From Clostridiales bacterium (GTDB taxonomy: Bacteria; Bacillota; Clostridia; Christensenellales; DTU072): a stretch of 35,353 bases of DNA. Positions 16,378 through 28,022 of this stretch are shown piece after piece. Within the stretch, counting starts at the first letter, position 1. Every line of letters begins with the position of its first letter. Below the pieces are notes generated by a model, which did no database searches, was not told the origin of the DNA, and was given only the letters and a program-made list of their open reading frames with translations. The stretch covers positions 1 through 35,353 of the forward strand of contig JAAZLE010000098.1 in the NCBI GenBank assembly GCA_012799455.1. The letters are read 5' to 3'. A program made the position numbers and the translations under genes.

Positions 16378-19300
16378 TTATTGTAAATATTCAATATTTT
16401 TCGCATTTTCGCCAAACGTGTTTTGTATAGTAATGTCATTACGAAGTGAAATAACTGTCTGGATTGCGGTATAGTTTGCCCAGAATATATTATCAAATAT
16501 GCTAGCCGTTCCTTTTTTGTTAGATAATTTCAATGCTATGCTCTTACAGTGTCTAAACTCGGTATTACTAACCATAACATTTCCGGCCATTACGCTTATG
16601 CCTATGATTGAACGATGTATTTTACTATTCATTATATCAACAGACCCACCAGTTAATTGTAGTCCTACGCTGAAGCCAAGTATGCTAGTTTCATCAACAT
16701 AAACTATACCCTTAAATCCTGGTGCAGTCCTTACTACGCTAGAGTTTTGAGTTGTCGTACTTCCCTCTTGTTGCATCAAGGCACTATCTACAAACTCACT
16801 TCTTCTGATAGTTATACTAGAAACATTCTCTTTCACGTTTATCAGCCCTACGCTCGCTATAGCACTCATCTTTACTATATCAACAAGCAGTGCGCCACGC
16901 TCTACCGTAATCTTATCAAAGGTAACTACTATCTCATCTTCTTCTTCACTTACATTGTATGAACCAACTATAGACACTGCTGCATTCTTTGTAAGAGTTA
17001 TTTCACCGTAGTGCCCTGCCCTTAAATAGAACCTAACCGTATCTCCATCCCTAACAAGTGAAAGCGCATCATCTAATTCTGCTTTATCTTCTATTACCCT
17101 TGTGTTAGGCAGTGTAGCAGTTATTCTATATATGCCTTCAATTTCTCCAACAATTATATAGTTCCCATGAGATATCGAAGCTAAGTTTTCTATTCGTAAT
17201 GGATAGGTATCAACCATATGTTTTCTAGTAAGTGTCCCACCGGTCCACGATACTATAATATTTCCAAACAACCCGATATCATCTGTCCCCTGCAGACCAG
17301 GAAGAGAGTTATTATTTGCATCTACAACCGTTAATGCCGACCTTAAGTCTTTTAACTCTTCTAGGTAGTCGCTGGATAGTTCTCCTATACGGAACATAAT
17401 CTCTTTCCTAAATATAGTTATAGTACGATCTATTAAGTAGTTATTTGTTACACTATCTTCTGAGTCTATATTGACACTTGGATAGTTTATACCACCATCA
17501 ATATATACTGAAACCCTATACTGACCCGCATTACGTAATTTTGCTCCAGCAGGCAGATAAGTCTCGGTAGCTTCGTCATAATATCTGTATGTAACTATAA
17601 TATCACCCGGAAGTGTACCTGTTGAAGAATATGGCAGTCCTATTATCGGCACATCAAACCCTTGACCTGTGTACTGGAATTCCGTATCAATCGCATACGA
17701 AACATTTTTGCGCGTTATCTTGATAATAACCGAATATGTAGTACCTTCTTCTATGTCGTAATTTCTTTGGTCATTGTTAAACCTTATAGTCATAATATAT
17801 TCACCAGCGTCTATAGGCCTTATGTTTGTGTTATAGTCTGGGGCCGTATTAGGAATATATCTTGCAAACGATAACTGATATATCACTCCGTCTGGGATGC
17901 CGTGTACAAGAGGAATTTGCTCGTTACCATTATATTCAAACTCTGCAAACCCATCTGCTGGAATAGGCTCATTATTGCCCTTGTGGAAATAAATCTCATC
18001 TCTTCTGACTTGAGCCTTTGTTATGTTCATCCTAAATACCACTTCGCCATAAATGTTGTAATCATCATTGTTAGCAACTAAAACTTTAAACCTATAGCCA
18101 AGATTTCCTTCAGGCACATTAATTGGTTGTGTGCGCATCCAGGTTGCGCCATCGTCTATGCTGTACTGTAATGTATAACCTTCTAGCGCACCGTATGTTC
18201 CATCTTCTCTTAAAAAGCTAGCAAATGTAACATACTCAGTAAAGTCCAGAACCTTACCCGTATAAACTCTATCTAAAAATTGTCTATTTATGCTTATATC
18301 AGCAGCAACTATCTGCTTTTTCTGTACAATAATTGGTAAACTCCCTTCTATAATTGCGCCATAAGCATTTTTGAAGTAGCATTTAGCAAAATATGTCCCT
18401 GCTTTATTTGTATTGACCTCGTCTAGTACCCATAATGGAGTCACGCCATTTCTAAGCTTTGGAAGTTCGCTTGCTCTTATTACTTTCCCAAGTGGCACCG
18501 TGTATGATGGAACATTAAATTCAGCAGCACTAACTTCTATCGATGTATATACGTATTTTGATAAGTCTACTTCAAACACTATTGTTAGTTTCTTAGAATC
18601 CTCTTCTACCGCTGTATCACTACCAAATAATCTTGGGTTATCGGTAAACGATAGGAACGAGTAGGAGCACTCGACGAAAGCCTTCATCGCCAGAATGTCG
18701 TATCTGACTTTTTCCACATCAATATAATCGCCATCTTCTGTAATAATTACGCGCTTTGGAATCAATGTGGCTTCAGGACCTAGAGCATAAACATTTGATC
18801 TACTTACGCTAACAGCTATTTTATCTAGTATAAAGTTACCACGCTTGTATGTTGTAACCGTAGTAGGCCCAGATGGAGTTTCAATTGTAGAGTTAGCAAG
18901 AATTATGGAGTAAAGCTTCGGATCGATGACAACTATGTTAAATAGTATGTTTTCGTCATCAATAGTACCTAGTGTTCCTGGTACATTCGTGTACATTCCT
19001 CCAATTTCCGGATCTGAAATTGCTATGTTCGTGCTTATACCAGCAAGAGCATTTGTGGAGAACGTAAGCGGAGCTGATGCAATCTCGCTATTCCCCATAT
19101 ATTCAAATCTATAATACAGTTTCTTAGGTAATTGATCCCTTAGTTCTTTACCTTTTAGCACATATATAGTACCGCCATTTAAAGGCTGTGTAGTTTGCTG
19201 ACCGTTAGGAAGAGTAATGCTGGTTTCAATGTCTCTTGCCCTGATACTAAACTGGATGGAAACTTTTGCACCATATGCTCTAAACGATGCTGTTAACACC

Positions 19301-22300
19301 ATAAAATTAGGTCCTATACGCCCAGAAATTACATCTGATCTATTTAAATAATTAGTATCATATTCCCAATTGATAGGAGATTCCTCGCTGCCATATCTTT
19401 CAGTTTGGGCCTGCCCTTTGAAAGTAACATCTACAACCAGCGGGAATTTAATATTATATGGGTCAATATACCACTCTTCGTGAGCTTTTTGGTATAGTAC
19501 CGTAACACCATCTTTTTGCCCCTCTACTTCCGTAGATACTGAGGTGCTTGTCACTCGCCTATCTGTTGTTTCTACGCTCAAGTCTAAATAGTCACCTATC
19601 CATAGTTCGTTAAGCACGTATGGATGTGCACCATCTGCATTTTTACGTACCACTCTCAGGAATTCGGAAGACATAATACCACCTTCGGTATGAACTTCAG
19701 CTACATATCCCCTGATATTGCTTATTATTGGATTTGTTTGAGTAGCAGGCTCTAGCGCCACGTCTCTACTGAATAACCAAGAAACGTTTTTCATCTTTAC
19801 AGATAAACCAAGTTTTGCTATAGCTTCATTGTATATAGCATCTGTCATGCTGGTGTTAACCGCACGCCCATAAAACTCTAATTCTATAGTACTAGGCATT
19901 TTGTACAAGCTTTGTGCGGTTGTTGTGGTTGTATCTCTATACCTTAAGTTAGTAACAATACTAGAATCCGCCACAAATAGGTTAGGGTTAGTCGGATCTA
20001 ACAATGTATGATATGTTCTTGTAGAAGGAATAGAACTGCCTACCGCAGCCGCTCTTTCCATTAGGAGATATCTACCACCATATGCGGCTAGCTTTGAATA
20101 CCCGGGGGTGGTCGTGTAGATGTTTTTCACTATCCTATTTAAATAATAAACTTTAGCTACAAAAGGCGTGCTCTGGCCAGTAGTATCTGAAATTAGTAAA
20201 TCTACCTGATTTATAACACCGCCGCCCATTTTAACATTATATATACTACCCGCGCTCTTGGTATCTTTATCTACCCAATTGATGTCTACTTGACCTATAT
20301 TGATAATCTCAGTGGGGTTATGCGGGTTTTTACCTCGCGCTAATGCCTTCGTTGGGAAGACTGGATTAATTGGGTCTATTATCAAATACACATTACCTGT
20401 AGAATTGTAACCATCATTATCACCAAAACCAAAGCTGATTTCCTCTACAGCTATTTGTAGATAATCTAGGTTATATATTGCTTCTGTTGTTATTCTGTTA
20501 TTCGCTGCAGACTTAAATGTGTTTCTCAAAACAACAGACGTAACAGTACTAGAGTCAGGATTAGCTCCAGCCCAATCAATGACCCTTCTGAGCTTATCTT
20601 GGTTATGCCCTATTCTTGAATCTAAAGGATAAAATACTACAGGGGCTTGTTCAACTTGCGATCCACTTTGCCCTGCTACAAATTTCACATCAAACTGGTC
20701 TTCTATTGATAGACCTGAGTATCTATTAAACTCAATTACATAGTTGGTTATGCCTAAAATACTTACAAAATCCCAAAGATCTGCTTTTATTTGTAAACTT
20801 ACTTGCTCACCAGTAGTTCTTGATTCATCTTCTCCGTAACCAATATGCCCCACTAAATCATAAGCAAAACCACCTGTTACTAGGATGTCATCATTTACTA
20901 AAAGCACACCATCTTTATACCACTTTATATCAGGGATAACTGGGCCACGATTACCGCCACTAGCATACTCTTTACATAGAATATCGGATGCGTTAGCGTT
21001 AAAATCAAAGTGAGAAATCTTCGCACCAGTACTTCCTGGCAGACTAGAAATAGTAGTTTTAAGCGACTCTAATCCCGATACCACACTTCCGTTTGTTAGG
21101 TTTTGGTTACAGAATATGCTATTTACCAACGAGGAAGGAACATCAGATACTAGTCCTTCAAACGGATTAGGATAACCATCATGCCCAGAGAATGTAAAGA
21201 CACCATTATTGTCAGTTATTGCGCTAGGTAAGACAGTTATACTCCTATCGAGTACTATTACCGCCAAAATATAATATTGCGCAGCATCTCCTTCCCCTAT
21301 TCCCTTTAGCTGTCCATAGAATAAAAATGTTCCGCCAGCATGTATTTCTTCATTTATATCAAGTTTCCACTCTCCCTCCACATTAACGAATGGATACGCA
21401 CTGTCTGCTGGGGTAAGCGCAATATTTAAATTTACTTTTTCCTCATATATCTTGAATTTGAAAGCTGCTACTTTAGGTAGTTTAAATGTTGATGCATCAT
21501 ATGGATCTATGTAATACTTGCCCATTACATCAAAGGATTCGTAACTTCCTGAAACAGTATTAATCGCTCTGCTCGTATAATAAACGCTTTCTAACTCTCT
21601 GTTTAAAAACTCTATCTTGAACGTTAAGGAATCATTACCATCGGGTAATATTACCTTAATTTCTAATTGAGCATTACGCCCGCCATAATCTGCACCAAGA
21701 GTATGACCAAACTTATCATATGTAATTTGAGTTATAGGCTCAAAGGTTCCCGTTACTACATTTTTGATATTGAACACAGTATTGCTATCTGCAGCAAAAG
21801 TGTATATGGCCTGATCGGGTGAAAACGCACCAAACCTTACTGTCATATCTTTGGGTAAGATAAGTATGCCATTTTCGTCTTCTGGTCTTTCATACGGGTC
21901 TATAACTGCATTTGTGCCAGTTAAGTTAATCTTAGTATTGTATACAGTTCCGCCACTGTCTAGAGGATTTACCTTAACCCTCAACTCTATTGTCTGCTTC
22001 TCGCCGTTATACCCAGTAACTGTACTAGTAGCAAACAACACGCCGTTTAAGCCCATATAAGTAATGTTTTCAACTAGTTTTTGAGGATCAAACTGATTAG
22101 GATTATCTGCCTTTGCAAAGCCTTCTGCAGGAATCCAGCCAATACCGTCTAAAGTAAACTCTTGTCTTCCTTCCGCCAGGAATGCAGTGGTAATATTGGG
22201 TATTATCACTGTACTTAACCTTGTTTCTAGTCCTTGTACGGGATAAAACTCATAAACGTTTTTAATATGCAACCAACCATCTTTAATGTTGTATATGCCC

Positions 22301-25300
22301 GTACCTTCAGTTTTATAATGTGTTTTGTTAATATCTTTTTTGCGGAAGTTAATTCTTCTATTAATTTCTTCGCCATCTTGTAATGTGGTTTTTAATGAAA
22401 TGTAACTACCATCTACAAAACGGAAGAATTCATACGGGACATTCGAAACTCTATCGCCTATTTCTATAACTCTTTGGTTATTGTGTGAAAAAGATGCTTC
22501 CATTGCGTACCAAGCAAGACCTTGATATTCGACAGTGCCACTCTTTTCATATTCTACTGTAAAAGTTTCTGAAATTACATATCCATCAATACCGCCATAT
22601 AAAGGGACACCGTTTTCATCAAATGTTTCCACATTTTCTGTATAAGTAGTAGCTAAAATAGCATCTCTCACAGCAGTTACGCTAACAGTAAAACTTTGTT
22701 CACAACTACCTACTCCCAGTTTTGTAACAGTGAAAATTACTGTTGCTAAATTGTCGGAGATTCCGACAGACGGGTCTTCATAAAATTCACTTGCATCTTT
22801 TTTGAAAAACAGTATGTCATCAAAGTCTTCTCTTAACTCAAACTGCATGGGGTAAACTCCTGGAATATCTCCTTCAAATCCTACAGCTATTCTGCTAAAT
22901 AAGTATTTGATGTATTGCGATGGAGTAACAATGCCAGTTTTGACCTCGTTATTTTCGTTTGTGTACACACCTCTTAAGGCATAGGGCTTATTGAGGACAA
23001 TATCAATTTTGTTTTGACCTTCATAGGTAATTACATTGGTTTCAGGATCAGTAACTAAACTCTTTACTTCGCTTGTTATATCTACTGGTACCACTCCGTA
23101 CATATCTGAGAGAGCAAACTCTCTGTCTAAGTTTGGATAATCTATATCTCTTATAATCCTATCTGTCACCCTAAACGCCATAGAAACAGATTGTTCTTGT
23201 ACAGTCCCCGGGGATATTCTGCCTCTTAACTGAATAAAGTTTCCTAAATAACTAGCCTCGTTATATTCATCAATGCTACCAAGAGGATTTTTAAGCACAG
23301 AAATAAGCTCATTTAGGTTTTCCCATTCGATACTAATTCCTTCTTCCATGTAAGTGCCATCTTCACCCTCTTGAGAAGGCACAAACGCTACACCTACAGT
23401 TAAGTCCGCAGCTGTTAAAACATCGATTAGTTCACTACTTAAAACCGAGTAAGTATCAACCGCAACAAAAGGCATGGCTACTGTGGCTCCTTCTGGAGTT
23501 TCAAAGTCTTCTAATATAACTTGCTCTGGGGTCATACCACCAGATACGCCATATATGATATTAGGTACTACTACTTTTCTATCAAAGTATAGGTTTAATG
23601 GGATAATCTGATCCAGCATGCCGCTAGAGGTGTCTGCTGAAAGCTTGGTGTATACCGTATGTTTTCCACCTTCATAAGGATAAATATAGGTTAATGCATC
23701 AGAACCGTCTTCTGTCTTCCAGAATGCTGTATATTTAGCATCTTCAATATCACTATCTTCGCCAAACTCTAATATAAATGAAGTTGGTAAAATCAGAGGT
23801 GCATATGGATTAAGGTTCCTAATATTATAATGTATTGATCCATCCTCTCTTACTTCCTCTTCTACAGTGGTAAACGGATTATCATTTTCATCCAACATAT
23901 GAACTCTCTTATATTCACCACTCTTATTGTGAATTATCATTGTCACAATTTGGAAGTTTTCATCATTGCCTACTCGCCCATATACAGCAAAGAATTCTTC
24001 TTGAGCATAAACATTCAATATGTTTCCTTCAGCATCAATTATATTGTCTGGCGTCCCATCTAGTGATGTAAGCCATGTTACTTCATAACCCAGTCTTTGC
24101 ATCCTGTTTCTATATACAGCGTCAATCCAGATTTTAGATGGGAGTCTCTTGTTCGTAATCGCTTCACTATATGGGTCAAACTCAAAGTATGAGCCTATCG
24201 GTTTATCTTGGAAAAACGCGGCATTAGATACTTTTACTGCTTCTCGCCTAGTTACATCATGAATTATTTCACCATGTGTGTCGTATGAGATTTCTGTTAT
24301 AGCAAGCAAGCTGTCAGCCTGAGTTCCAATAATTCTCTTTGGGCATACAACTGTAATCTCAATATCTTGATATCCTACGTGGGTATCTCCAAATTTTGCA
24401 CGAGCTTTATTATCCCTGCCATCATTCAATGGATTTATCGCCTTATCCACAGCAACATTGTTTGCAACCTTATGATTCCAATCCAATATCCCAGGGAAAG
24501 TGCCATCAAATTTCGTAAGTTCATTTTCATTTACTGTGAAATCTTCGGGGAGGTTTCCTATAACTCTAAAATGACCACCTTCAAAATATACTCTCACTTC
24601 GTTAGCTGGTCTTGTTCTCGTAGCTTCGCGCGGTAAAACTGTTGTTATAGGTAACGTATACGTAACTTCATCTAATGCATCAATAGTATAATGCCCGTTT
24701 TCTTCATCGTTAATTTGAATATGAGAGACAATTTTTGTAAGCACAGTTACTTCAAGCCCTATCTCTAAACCTCCATACATGGCAGTAACAATGTATAAAC
24801 CGCCTCTGAAGTTTATCAAGCTTAAATCAAACCCCCAATCAAAATGTTCTAAGTATTCTTTTCTATATATATCGGGAGTAAGCCTGTTGTTAGAATAGAA
24901 TGTTAACTCCAATGTGTCCGCAGCAAGACCGTTTACACCATCTTCTCTGTATACAATGGGATTATATGTCCTTCCGCTAGCCGCAAGCTTAGCGCGCTTA
25001 ACTGCATAATCATACGGGTCTATCACTACCTTTGCAACAATAGGAATAGTATTGTTATAATAATCGCCTTCGGGAACCACAGGAACACAGTTTTGGACCT
25101 CAATCAATGCATCAAACCTAGTTTCACCAATACTCCCTTCTCCTATAATTATCGAATATGTTTGAGGTGGAAGTCCGCTATATACCTGTTTTATGTTTGC
25201 ATTATTATACGGGAATCCCTCTATTCTATATGGAAGTGATCCAATTCTTCCATTGTCATATATAACTTCAATAGTATCTGGCATCGGTACTACTGCGCCA

Positions 25301-27945
25301 GGATCAATAATCATGAAGGCATCTTTTAGATTAAGTACTTTATTAGTGCCATTTTCTCTATCTGTAAAGTACATAGCATATGCTACCTGCAACCCAAATA
25401 GTGATGTTGTTGGATTGTATGACGTTTTACCCGTTACCATCTTCACGGTCTCGCCAGTAAACGTTAAGAAGTACTGCTGCACTTTATCTCCCATTATGAC
25501 AGTTGCCTTCTCTACTAGCTTCGCTTCATACATTCCACTCCACATCTCTTCGCTTGGAATGTTTATAACTGGGCTATGATAACCATCTGGTGATTCAGTT
25601 ATTTCTGGCAAAGCAAAAGTGACTTTTAGATTCGCTGAACTCATCAGTCCCGAGACTCCAGTAATTCTCTTTAATGGGTCTATAGTAACTCTGTTTTCTA
25701 CGCGCGGGAACATCTCAATACAAATGCTTTCTCCATCTAAGCGCACCACAGATTCTTCTAATATTCGAGGGATATTGTTTACTAGATTGGTAAAGTCTAA
25801 AACATTTCCTGCTGTAGAAAGTTTATTTAAACCTTCCATAATCACAGATACTCGCATACGATATTTAGCATCTATCATCCTATTATCTACAAGGACATCT
25901 TTAGGAGATGACATATCAGTATTAATACGAACCAATACTTCTGTTCCCTTTGTTATAGCAAGGGTTACATATGTGTCATCAAGATAGGTAGCAATATGAC
26001 CCTTGATTCTTAATCCATTTCCAGTTCCAGGTGCTATTGTAAATGGAGTATTTTTGCCTGACACATCACCCATAAATATACCCATAAATGAGGATAGGTC
26101 TGCATTTTCAGATGCACTAGCGTTTTCTGTGGATATCAACGCATCTATTTCAACATTAATTATCTCTGGGGAGGCACTCTCTTCAAACTCTTGGAAGTAT
26201 GTAGGATTAATTTCATCTGGGAATGTTATGTCGAGACCCGCTTCAGGTACTTCCTGCGAAACTAAAGACAGAGTAAACAACACTTTGTTTCCGCTAACTG
26301 CCTGTAACATAAACTCGCCAGGCATCTCGGATAGAGCATGCTTATGTGTATTATATGAAACCTCCAGGTAGAGATTATCAAAAATCCCTAGTGCTAATAA
26401 AACTTCAGCTTGATCTGCAGTTATGCCAAAAACTTCAGTCATTTGTGATACTAGGGTTGCACTGCTATTTGAAGATAAGTTGGTCACCAACTCATCATCA
26501 ATCCTAAGTATTACCCTGTCCCCTTCGCTACGAATCTTACTTAATAAAACACTACTTGCCGACAGGCCTGTACCTTGAGTTCCAAACATATTTTGTAACG
26601 AAAACCCTTGGGTAAACATTGTCACGCCCTGGTTTATAATACCTTGCAGTATATTTGATATGTCTAGTGAGGTAACTTTTATTTTATCCAAACTTAAGGC
26701 CTCATAATCTACAGCACGCTTGACATACCGATTTAAAAACCCTGCACTGTCTAAGTATAGATATGCATTCTTGTAGTAAGCTGCTATCATTTGCTCATTG
26801 ACAGAATGGGCTTCACCGAGGTTTTCACTTTTATCTCTTATATCCAAAAGCAATTGATTGTTCGTATTGTTTGCCATATCAAGAACTAACTGCAAATCTG
26901 CTGGGAACTTTTCATTCAGGTCTGGAATTTCTAGATAGCCTTTAAAGTGCAAATGTCCTTGTTTACTTTCTAAATATGAATTTAAGCTAGTTTTTTCCTC
27001 ATTAGTTAATAGTTGCTGCCTTTCGTTATCAATTAAATACTTAATCTCTACACGATAATCATTGTTAACAGTGCCCCAAGGCTCCATACCCTCTTCATCA
27101 TCGTCAAATACTATCTCCATAGCATGAATAAAGTTTGTATCATCAGATAATGTTTCTATCGTGGCATTAAATCTTCTTAAGGTAAATCTTTCTACCTTAA
27201 ACGCACTTAATGTAGATAATTTAACACCTAACAGCAAATCTGTTATGGGGTCAAATTTTGCGCCAAATGGCACTAATGAGTTTTGAATACCATCGTTTAC
27301 TACATCTTTAGATCTGTCGAGATCCACATTTATTATATTGAAACTTTCTATATTGTCTTCCACATTGGCTTTACTAATGTTTTCGCTTTCTGCGTACAAC
27401 TTTACCATATTTAAAGTTTCTAAAACTTCTTCCGAAGTTAATGTTTCACCCAAATCGAAGTTCTTCATTATATCAAAGAAAACTCTAAATAAACTTGTTC
27501 CACCAAATCCCTCAATCTTATTCAACTTTTCGCCGATTCTATAATAAAGGTCAGAATTGCCATAGTATACAGCTACTTTATCCTGATGGTTAAAATGATC
27601 GAATACTTTTAAATAAATCTCCGAGTCTTGCCTTCTCTCATTATCGTAGTTTGCCTGATAAACAACATCTAGATTAATATCTCTAACCTCTACATTAAAT
27701 TGTGAGAACACATATGTTACTTGTTCTGCCCGCCTGTCTGAACTTAAATGTTGATTCAAAGCAGCACTGCCTCCAGCAATTTTACTAAACACCTCGTTTT
27801 TATCCAGAGTTATGCGTTTAATAGTATCGCCGCCTCCAGCGTTGTTATCCTCCCTATTTTTGGGTGCGCAAGAACTGATAACAAGCGCCAGTGCAGTTAT
27901 CATAAGAATAACAAGTAAAATTGTAGTCAGTTTTTTAAATTTCAT
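16378..27945 (-). CDS. giant (3855-residue) surface lipoprotein: DPY modules, MBG-like domains, beta-helix
   Basis: A lipoprotein signal ends I23-S24-S25-C26, so the N-terminus should be lipid-anchored on the outer membrane face. Residues 27 to about 870 are a non-repetitive region with YYKNAYLYLDSAG-like strands. From about 880 to 2900 come diverged modules marked by [IV]-[DN]-P-[YFL], a nearby LP and a V-x-F strand. Clear cases lie near residues 882, 979, 1259, 1380, 2018, 2147, 2524, 2651 and 2829. Four MBG-like domains follow, near 3208, 3308, 3415 and 3513, with DAGEY and NAGQYRVSV strands. Residues 3615-3855 form a right-handed beta-helix (SVDIMNSKIH, NVMVSNTEF). Cysteines are few. The ribosome site is weak (GAAAGAG). 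It lies 77 bp after the upstream giant gene with no terminator between. A scaffold or adhesin role is inferred. Confidence 0.85.
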   Translation of the reverse strand: MKFKKLTTILLVILMITALALVISSCAPKNREDNNAGGGDTIKRITLDKNEVFSKIAGGSAALNQHLSSDRRAEQVTYVFSQFNVEVRDINLDVVYQANYDNERRQDSEIYLKVFDHFNHQDKVAVYYGNSDLYYRIGEKLNKIEGFGGTSLFRVFFDIMKNFDLGETLTSEEVLETLNMVKLYAESENISKANVEDNIESFNIINVDLDRSKDVVNDGIQNSLVPFGAKFDPITDLLLGVKLSTLSAFKVERFTLRRFNATIETLSDDTNFIHAMEIVFDDDEEGMEPWGTVNNDYRVEIKYLIDNERQQLLTNEEKTSLNSYLESKQGHLHFKGYLEIPDLNEKFPADLQLVLDMANNTNNQLLLDIRDKSENLGEAHSVNEQMIAAYYKNAYLYLDSAGFLNRYVKRAVDYEALSLDKIKVTSLDISNILQGIINQGVTMFTQGFSLQNMFGTQGTGLSASSVLLSKIRSEGDRVILRIDDELVTNLSSNSSATLVSQMTEVFGITADQAEVLLALGIFDNLYLEVSYNTHKHALSEMPGEFMLQAVSGNKVLFTLSLVSQEVPEAGLDITFPDEINPTYFQEFEESASPEIINVEIDALISTENASASENADLSSFMGIFMGDVSGKNTPFTIAPGTGNGLRIKGHIATYLDDTYVTLAITKGTEVLVRINTDMSSPKDVLVDNRMIDAKYRMRVSVIMEGLNKLSTAGNVLDFTNLVNNIPRILEESVVRLDGESICIEMFPRVENRVTIDPLKRITGVSGLMSSANLKVTFALPEITESPDGYHSPVINIPSEEMWSGMYEAKLVEKATVIMGDKVQQYFLTFTGETVKMVTGKTSYNPTTSLFGLQVAYAMYFTDRENGTNKVLNLKDAFMIIDPGAVVPMPDTIEVIYDNGRIGSLPYRIEGFPYNNANIKQVYSGLPPQTYSIIIGEGSIGETRFDALIEVQNCVPVVPEGDYYNNTIPIVAKVVIDPYDYAVKRAKLAASGRTYNPIVYREDGVNGLAADTLELTFYSNNRLTPDIYRKEYLEHFDWGFDLSLINFRGGLYIVTAMYGGLEIGLEVTVLTKIVSHIQINDEENGHYTIDALDEVTYTLPITTVLPREATRTRPANEVRVYFEGGHFRVIGNLPEDFTVNENELTKFDGTFPGILDWNHKVANNVAVDKAINPLNDGRDNKARAKFGDTHVGYQDIEITVVCPKRIIGTQADSLLAITEISYDTHGEIIHDVTRREAVKVSNAAFFQDKPIGSYFEFDPYSEAITNKRLPSKIWIDAVYRNRMQRLGYEVTWLTSLDGTPDNIIDAEGNILNVYAQEEFFAVYGRVGNDENFQIVTMIIHNKSGEYKRVHMLDENDNPFTTVEEEVREDGSIHYNIRNLNPYAPLILPTSFILEFGEDSDIEDAKYTAFWKTEDGSDALTYIYPYEGGKHTVYTKLSADTSSGMLDQIIPLNLYFDRKVVVPNIIYGVSGGMTPEQVILEDFETPEGATVAMPFVAVDTYSVLSSELIDVLTAADLTVGVAFVPSQEGEDGTYMEEGISIEWENLNELISVLKNPLGSIDEYNEASYLGNFIQLRGRISPGTVQEQSVSMAFRVTDRIIRDIDYPNLDREFALSDMYGVVPVDITSEVKSLVTDPETNVITYEGQNKIDIVLNKPYALRGVYTNENNEVKTGIVTPSQYIKYLFSRIAVGFEGDIPGVYPMQFELREDFDDILFFKKDASEFYEDPSVGISDNLATVIFTVTKLGVGSCEQSFTVSVTAVRDAILATTYTENVETFDENGVPLYGGIDGYVISETFTVEYEKSGTVEYQGLAWYAMEASFSHNNQRVIEIGDRVSNVPYEFFRFVDGSYISLKTTLQDGEEINRRINFRKKDINKTHYKTEGTGIYNIKDGWLHIKNVYEFYPVQGLETRLSTVIIPNITTAFLAEGRQEFTLDGIGWIPAEGFAKADNPNQFDPQKLVENITYMGLNGVLFATSTVTGYNGEKQTIELRVKVNPLDSGGTVYNTKINLTGTNAVIDPYERPEDENGILILPKDMTVRFGAFSPDQAIYTFAADSNTVFNIKNVVTGTFEPITQITYDKFGHTLGADYGGRNAQLEIKVILPDGNDSLTFKIEFLNRELESVYYTSRAINTVSGSYESFDVMGKYYIDPYDASTFKLPKVAAFKFKIYEEKVNLNIALTPADSAYPFVNVEGEWKLDINEEIHAGGTFLFYGQLKGIGEGDAAQYYILAVIVLDRSITVLPSAITDNNGVFTFSGHDGYPNPFEGLVSDVPSSLVNSIFCNQNLTNGSVVSGLESLKTTISSLPGSTGAKISHFDFNANASDILCKEYASGGNRGPVIPDIKWYKDGVLLVNDDILVTGGFAYDLVGHIGYGEDESRTTGEQVSLQIKADLWDFVSILGITNYVIEFNRYSGLSIEDQFDVKFVAGQSGSQVEQAPVVFYPLDSRIGHNQDKLRRVIDWAGANPDSSTVTSVVLRNTFKSAANNRITTEAIYNLDYLQIAVEEISFGFGDNDGYNSTGNVYLIIDPINPVFPTKALARGKNPHNPTEIINIGQVDINWVDKDTKSAGSIYNVKMGGGVINQVDLLISDTTGQSTPFVAKVYYLNRIVKNIYTTTPGYSKLAAYGGRYLLMERAAAVGSSIPSTRTYHTLLDPTNPNLFVADSSIVTNLRYRDTTTTTAQSLYKMPSTIELEFYGRAVNTSMTDAIYNEAIAKLGLSVKMKNVSWLFSRDVALEPATQTNPIISNIRGYVAEVHTEGGIMSSEFLRVVRKNADGAHPYVLNELWIGDYLDLSVETTDRRVTSTSVSTEVEGQKDGVTVLYQKAHEEWYIDPYNIKFPLVVDVTFKGQAQTERYGSEESPINWEYDTNYLNRSDVISGRIGPNFMVLTASFRAYGAKVSIQFSIRARDIETSITLPNGQQTTQPLNGGTIYVLKGKELRDQLPKKLYYRFEYMGNSEIASAPLTFSTNALAGISTNIAISDPEIGGMYTNVPGTLGTIDDENILFNIVVIDPKLYSIILANSTIETPSGPTTVTTYKRGNFILDKIAVSVSRSNVYALGPEATLIPKRVIITEDGDYIDVEKVRYDILAMKAFVECSYSFLSFTDNPRLFGSDTAVEEDSKKLTIVFEVDLSKYVYTSIEVSAAEFNVPSYTVPLGKVIRASELPKLRNGVTPLWVLDEVNTNKAGTYFAKCYFKNAYGAIIEGSLPIIVQKKQIVAADISINRQFLDRVYTGKVLDFTEYVTFASFLREDGTYGALEGYTLQYSIDDGATWMRTQPINVPEGNLGYRFKVLVANNDDYNIYGEVVFRMNITKAQVRRDEIYFHKGNNEPIPADGFAEFEYNGNEQIPLVHGIPDGVIYQLSFARYIPNTAPDYNTNIRPIDAGEYIMTIRFNNDQRNYDIEEGTTYSVIIKITRKNVSYAIDTEFQYTGQGFDVPIIGLPYSSTGTLPGDIIVTYRYYDEATETYLPAGAKLRNAGQYRVSVYIDGGINYPSVNIDSEDSVTNNYLIDRTITIFRKEIMFRIGELSSDYLEELKDLRSALTVVDANNNSLPGLQGTDDIGLFGNIIVSWTGGTLTRKHMVDTYPLRIENLASISHGNYIIVGEIEGIYRITATLPNTRVIEDKAELDDALSLVRDGDTVRFYLRAGHYGEITLTKNAAVSIVGSYNVSEEEDEIVVTFDKITVERGALLVDIVKMSAIASVGLINVKENVSSITIRRSEFVDSALMQQEGSTTTQNSSVVRTAPGFKGIVYVDETSILGFSVGLQLTGGSVDIMNSKIHRSIIGISVMAGNVMVSNTEFRHCKSIALKLSNKKGTASIFDNIFWANYTAIQTVISLRNDITIQNTFGENAKNIEYLQ

Positions 27946-28022
27946 CTCATTTCTCTTTCTTTCATCTATTAATGTTATTTCATTACGTTAGACATTTTTA
28001 TGTTATATCCTTTAAGCACTTC

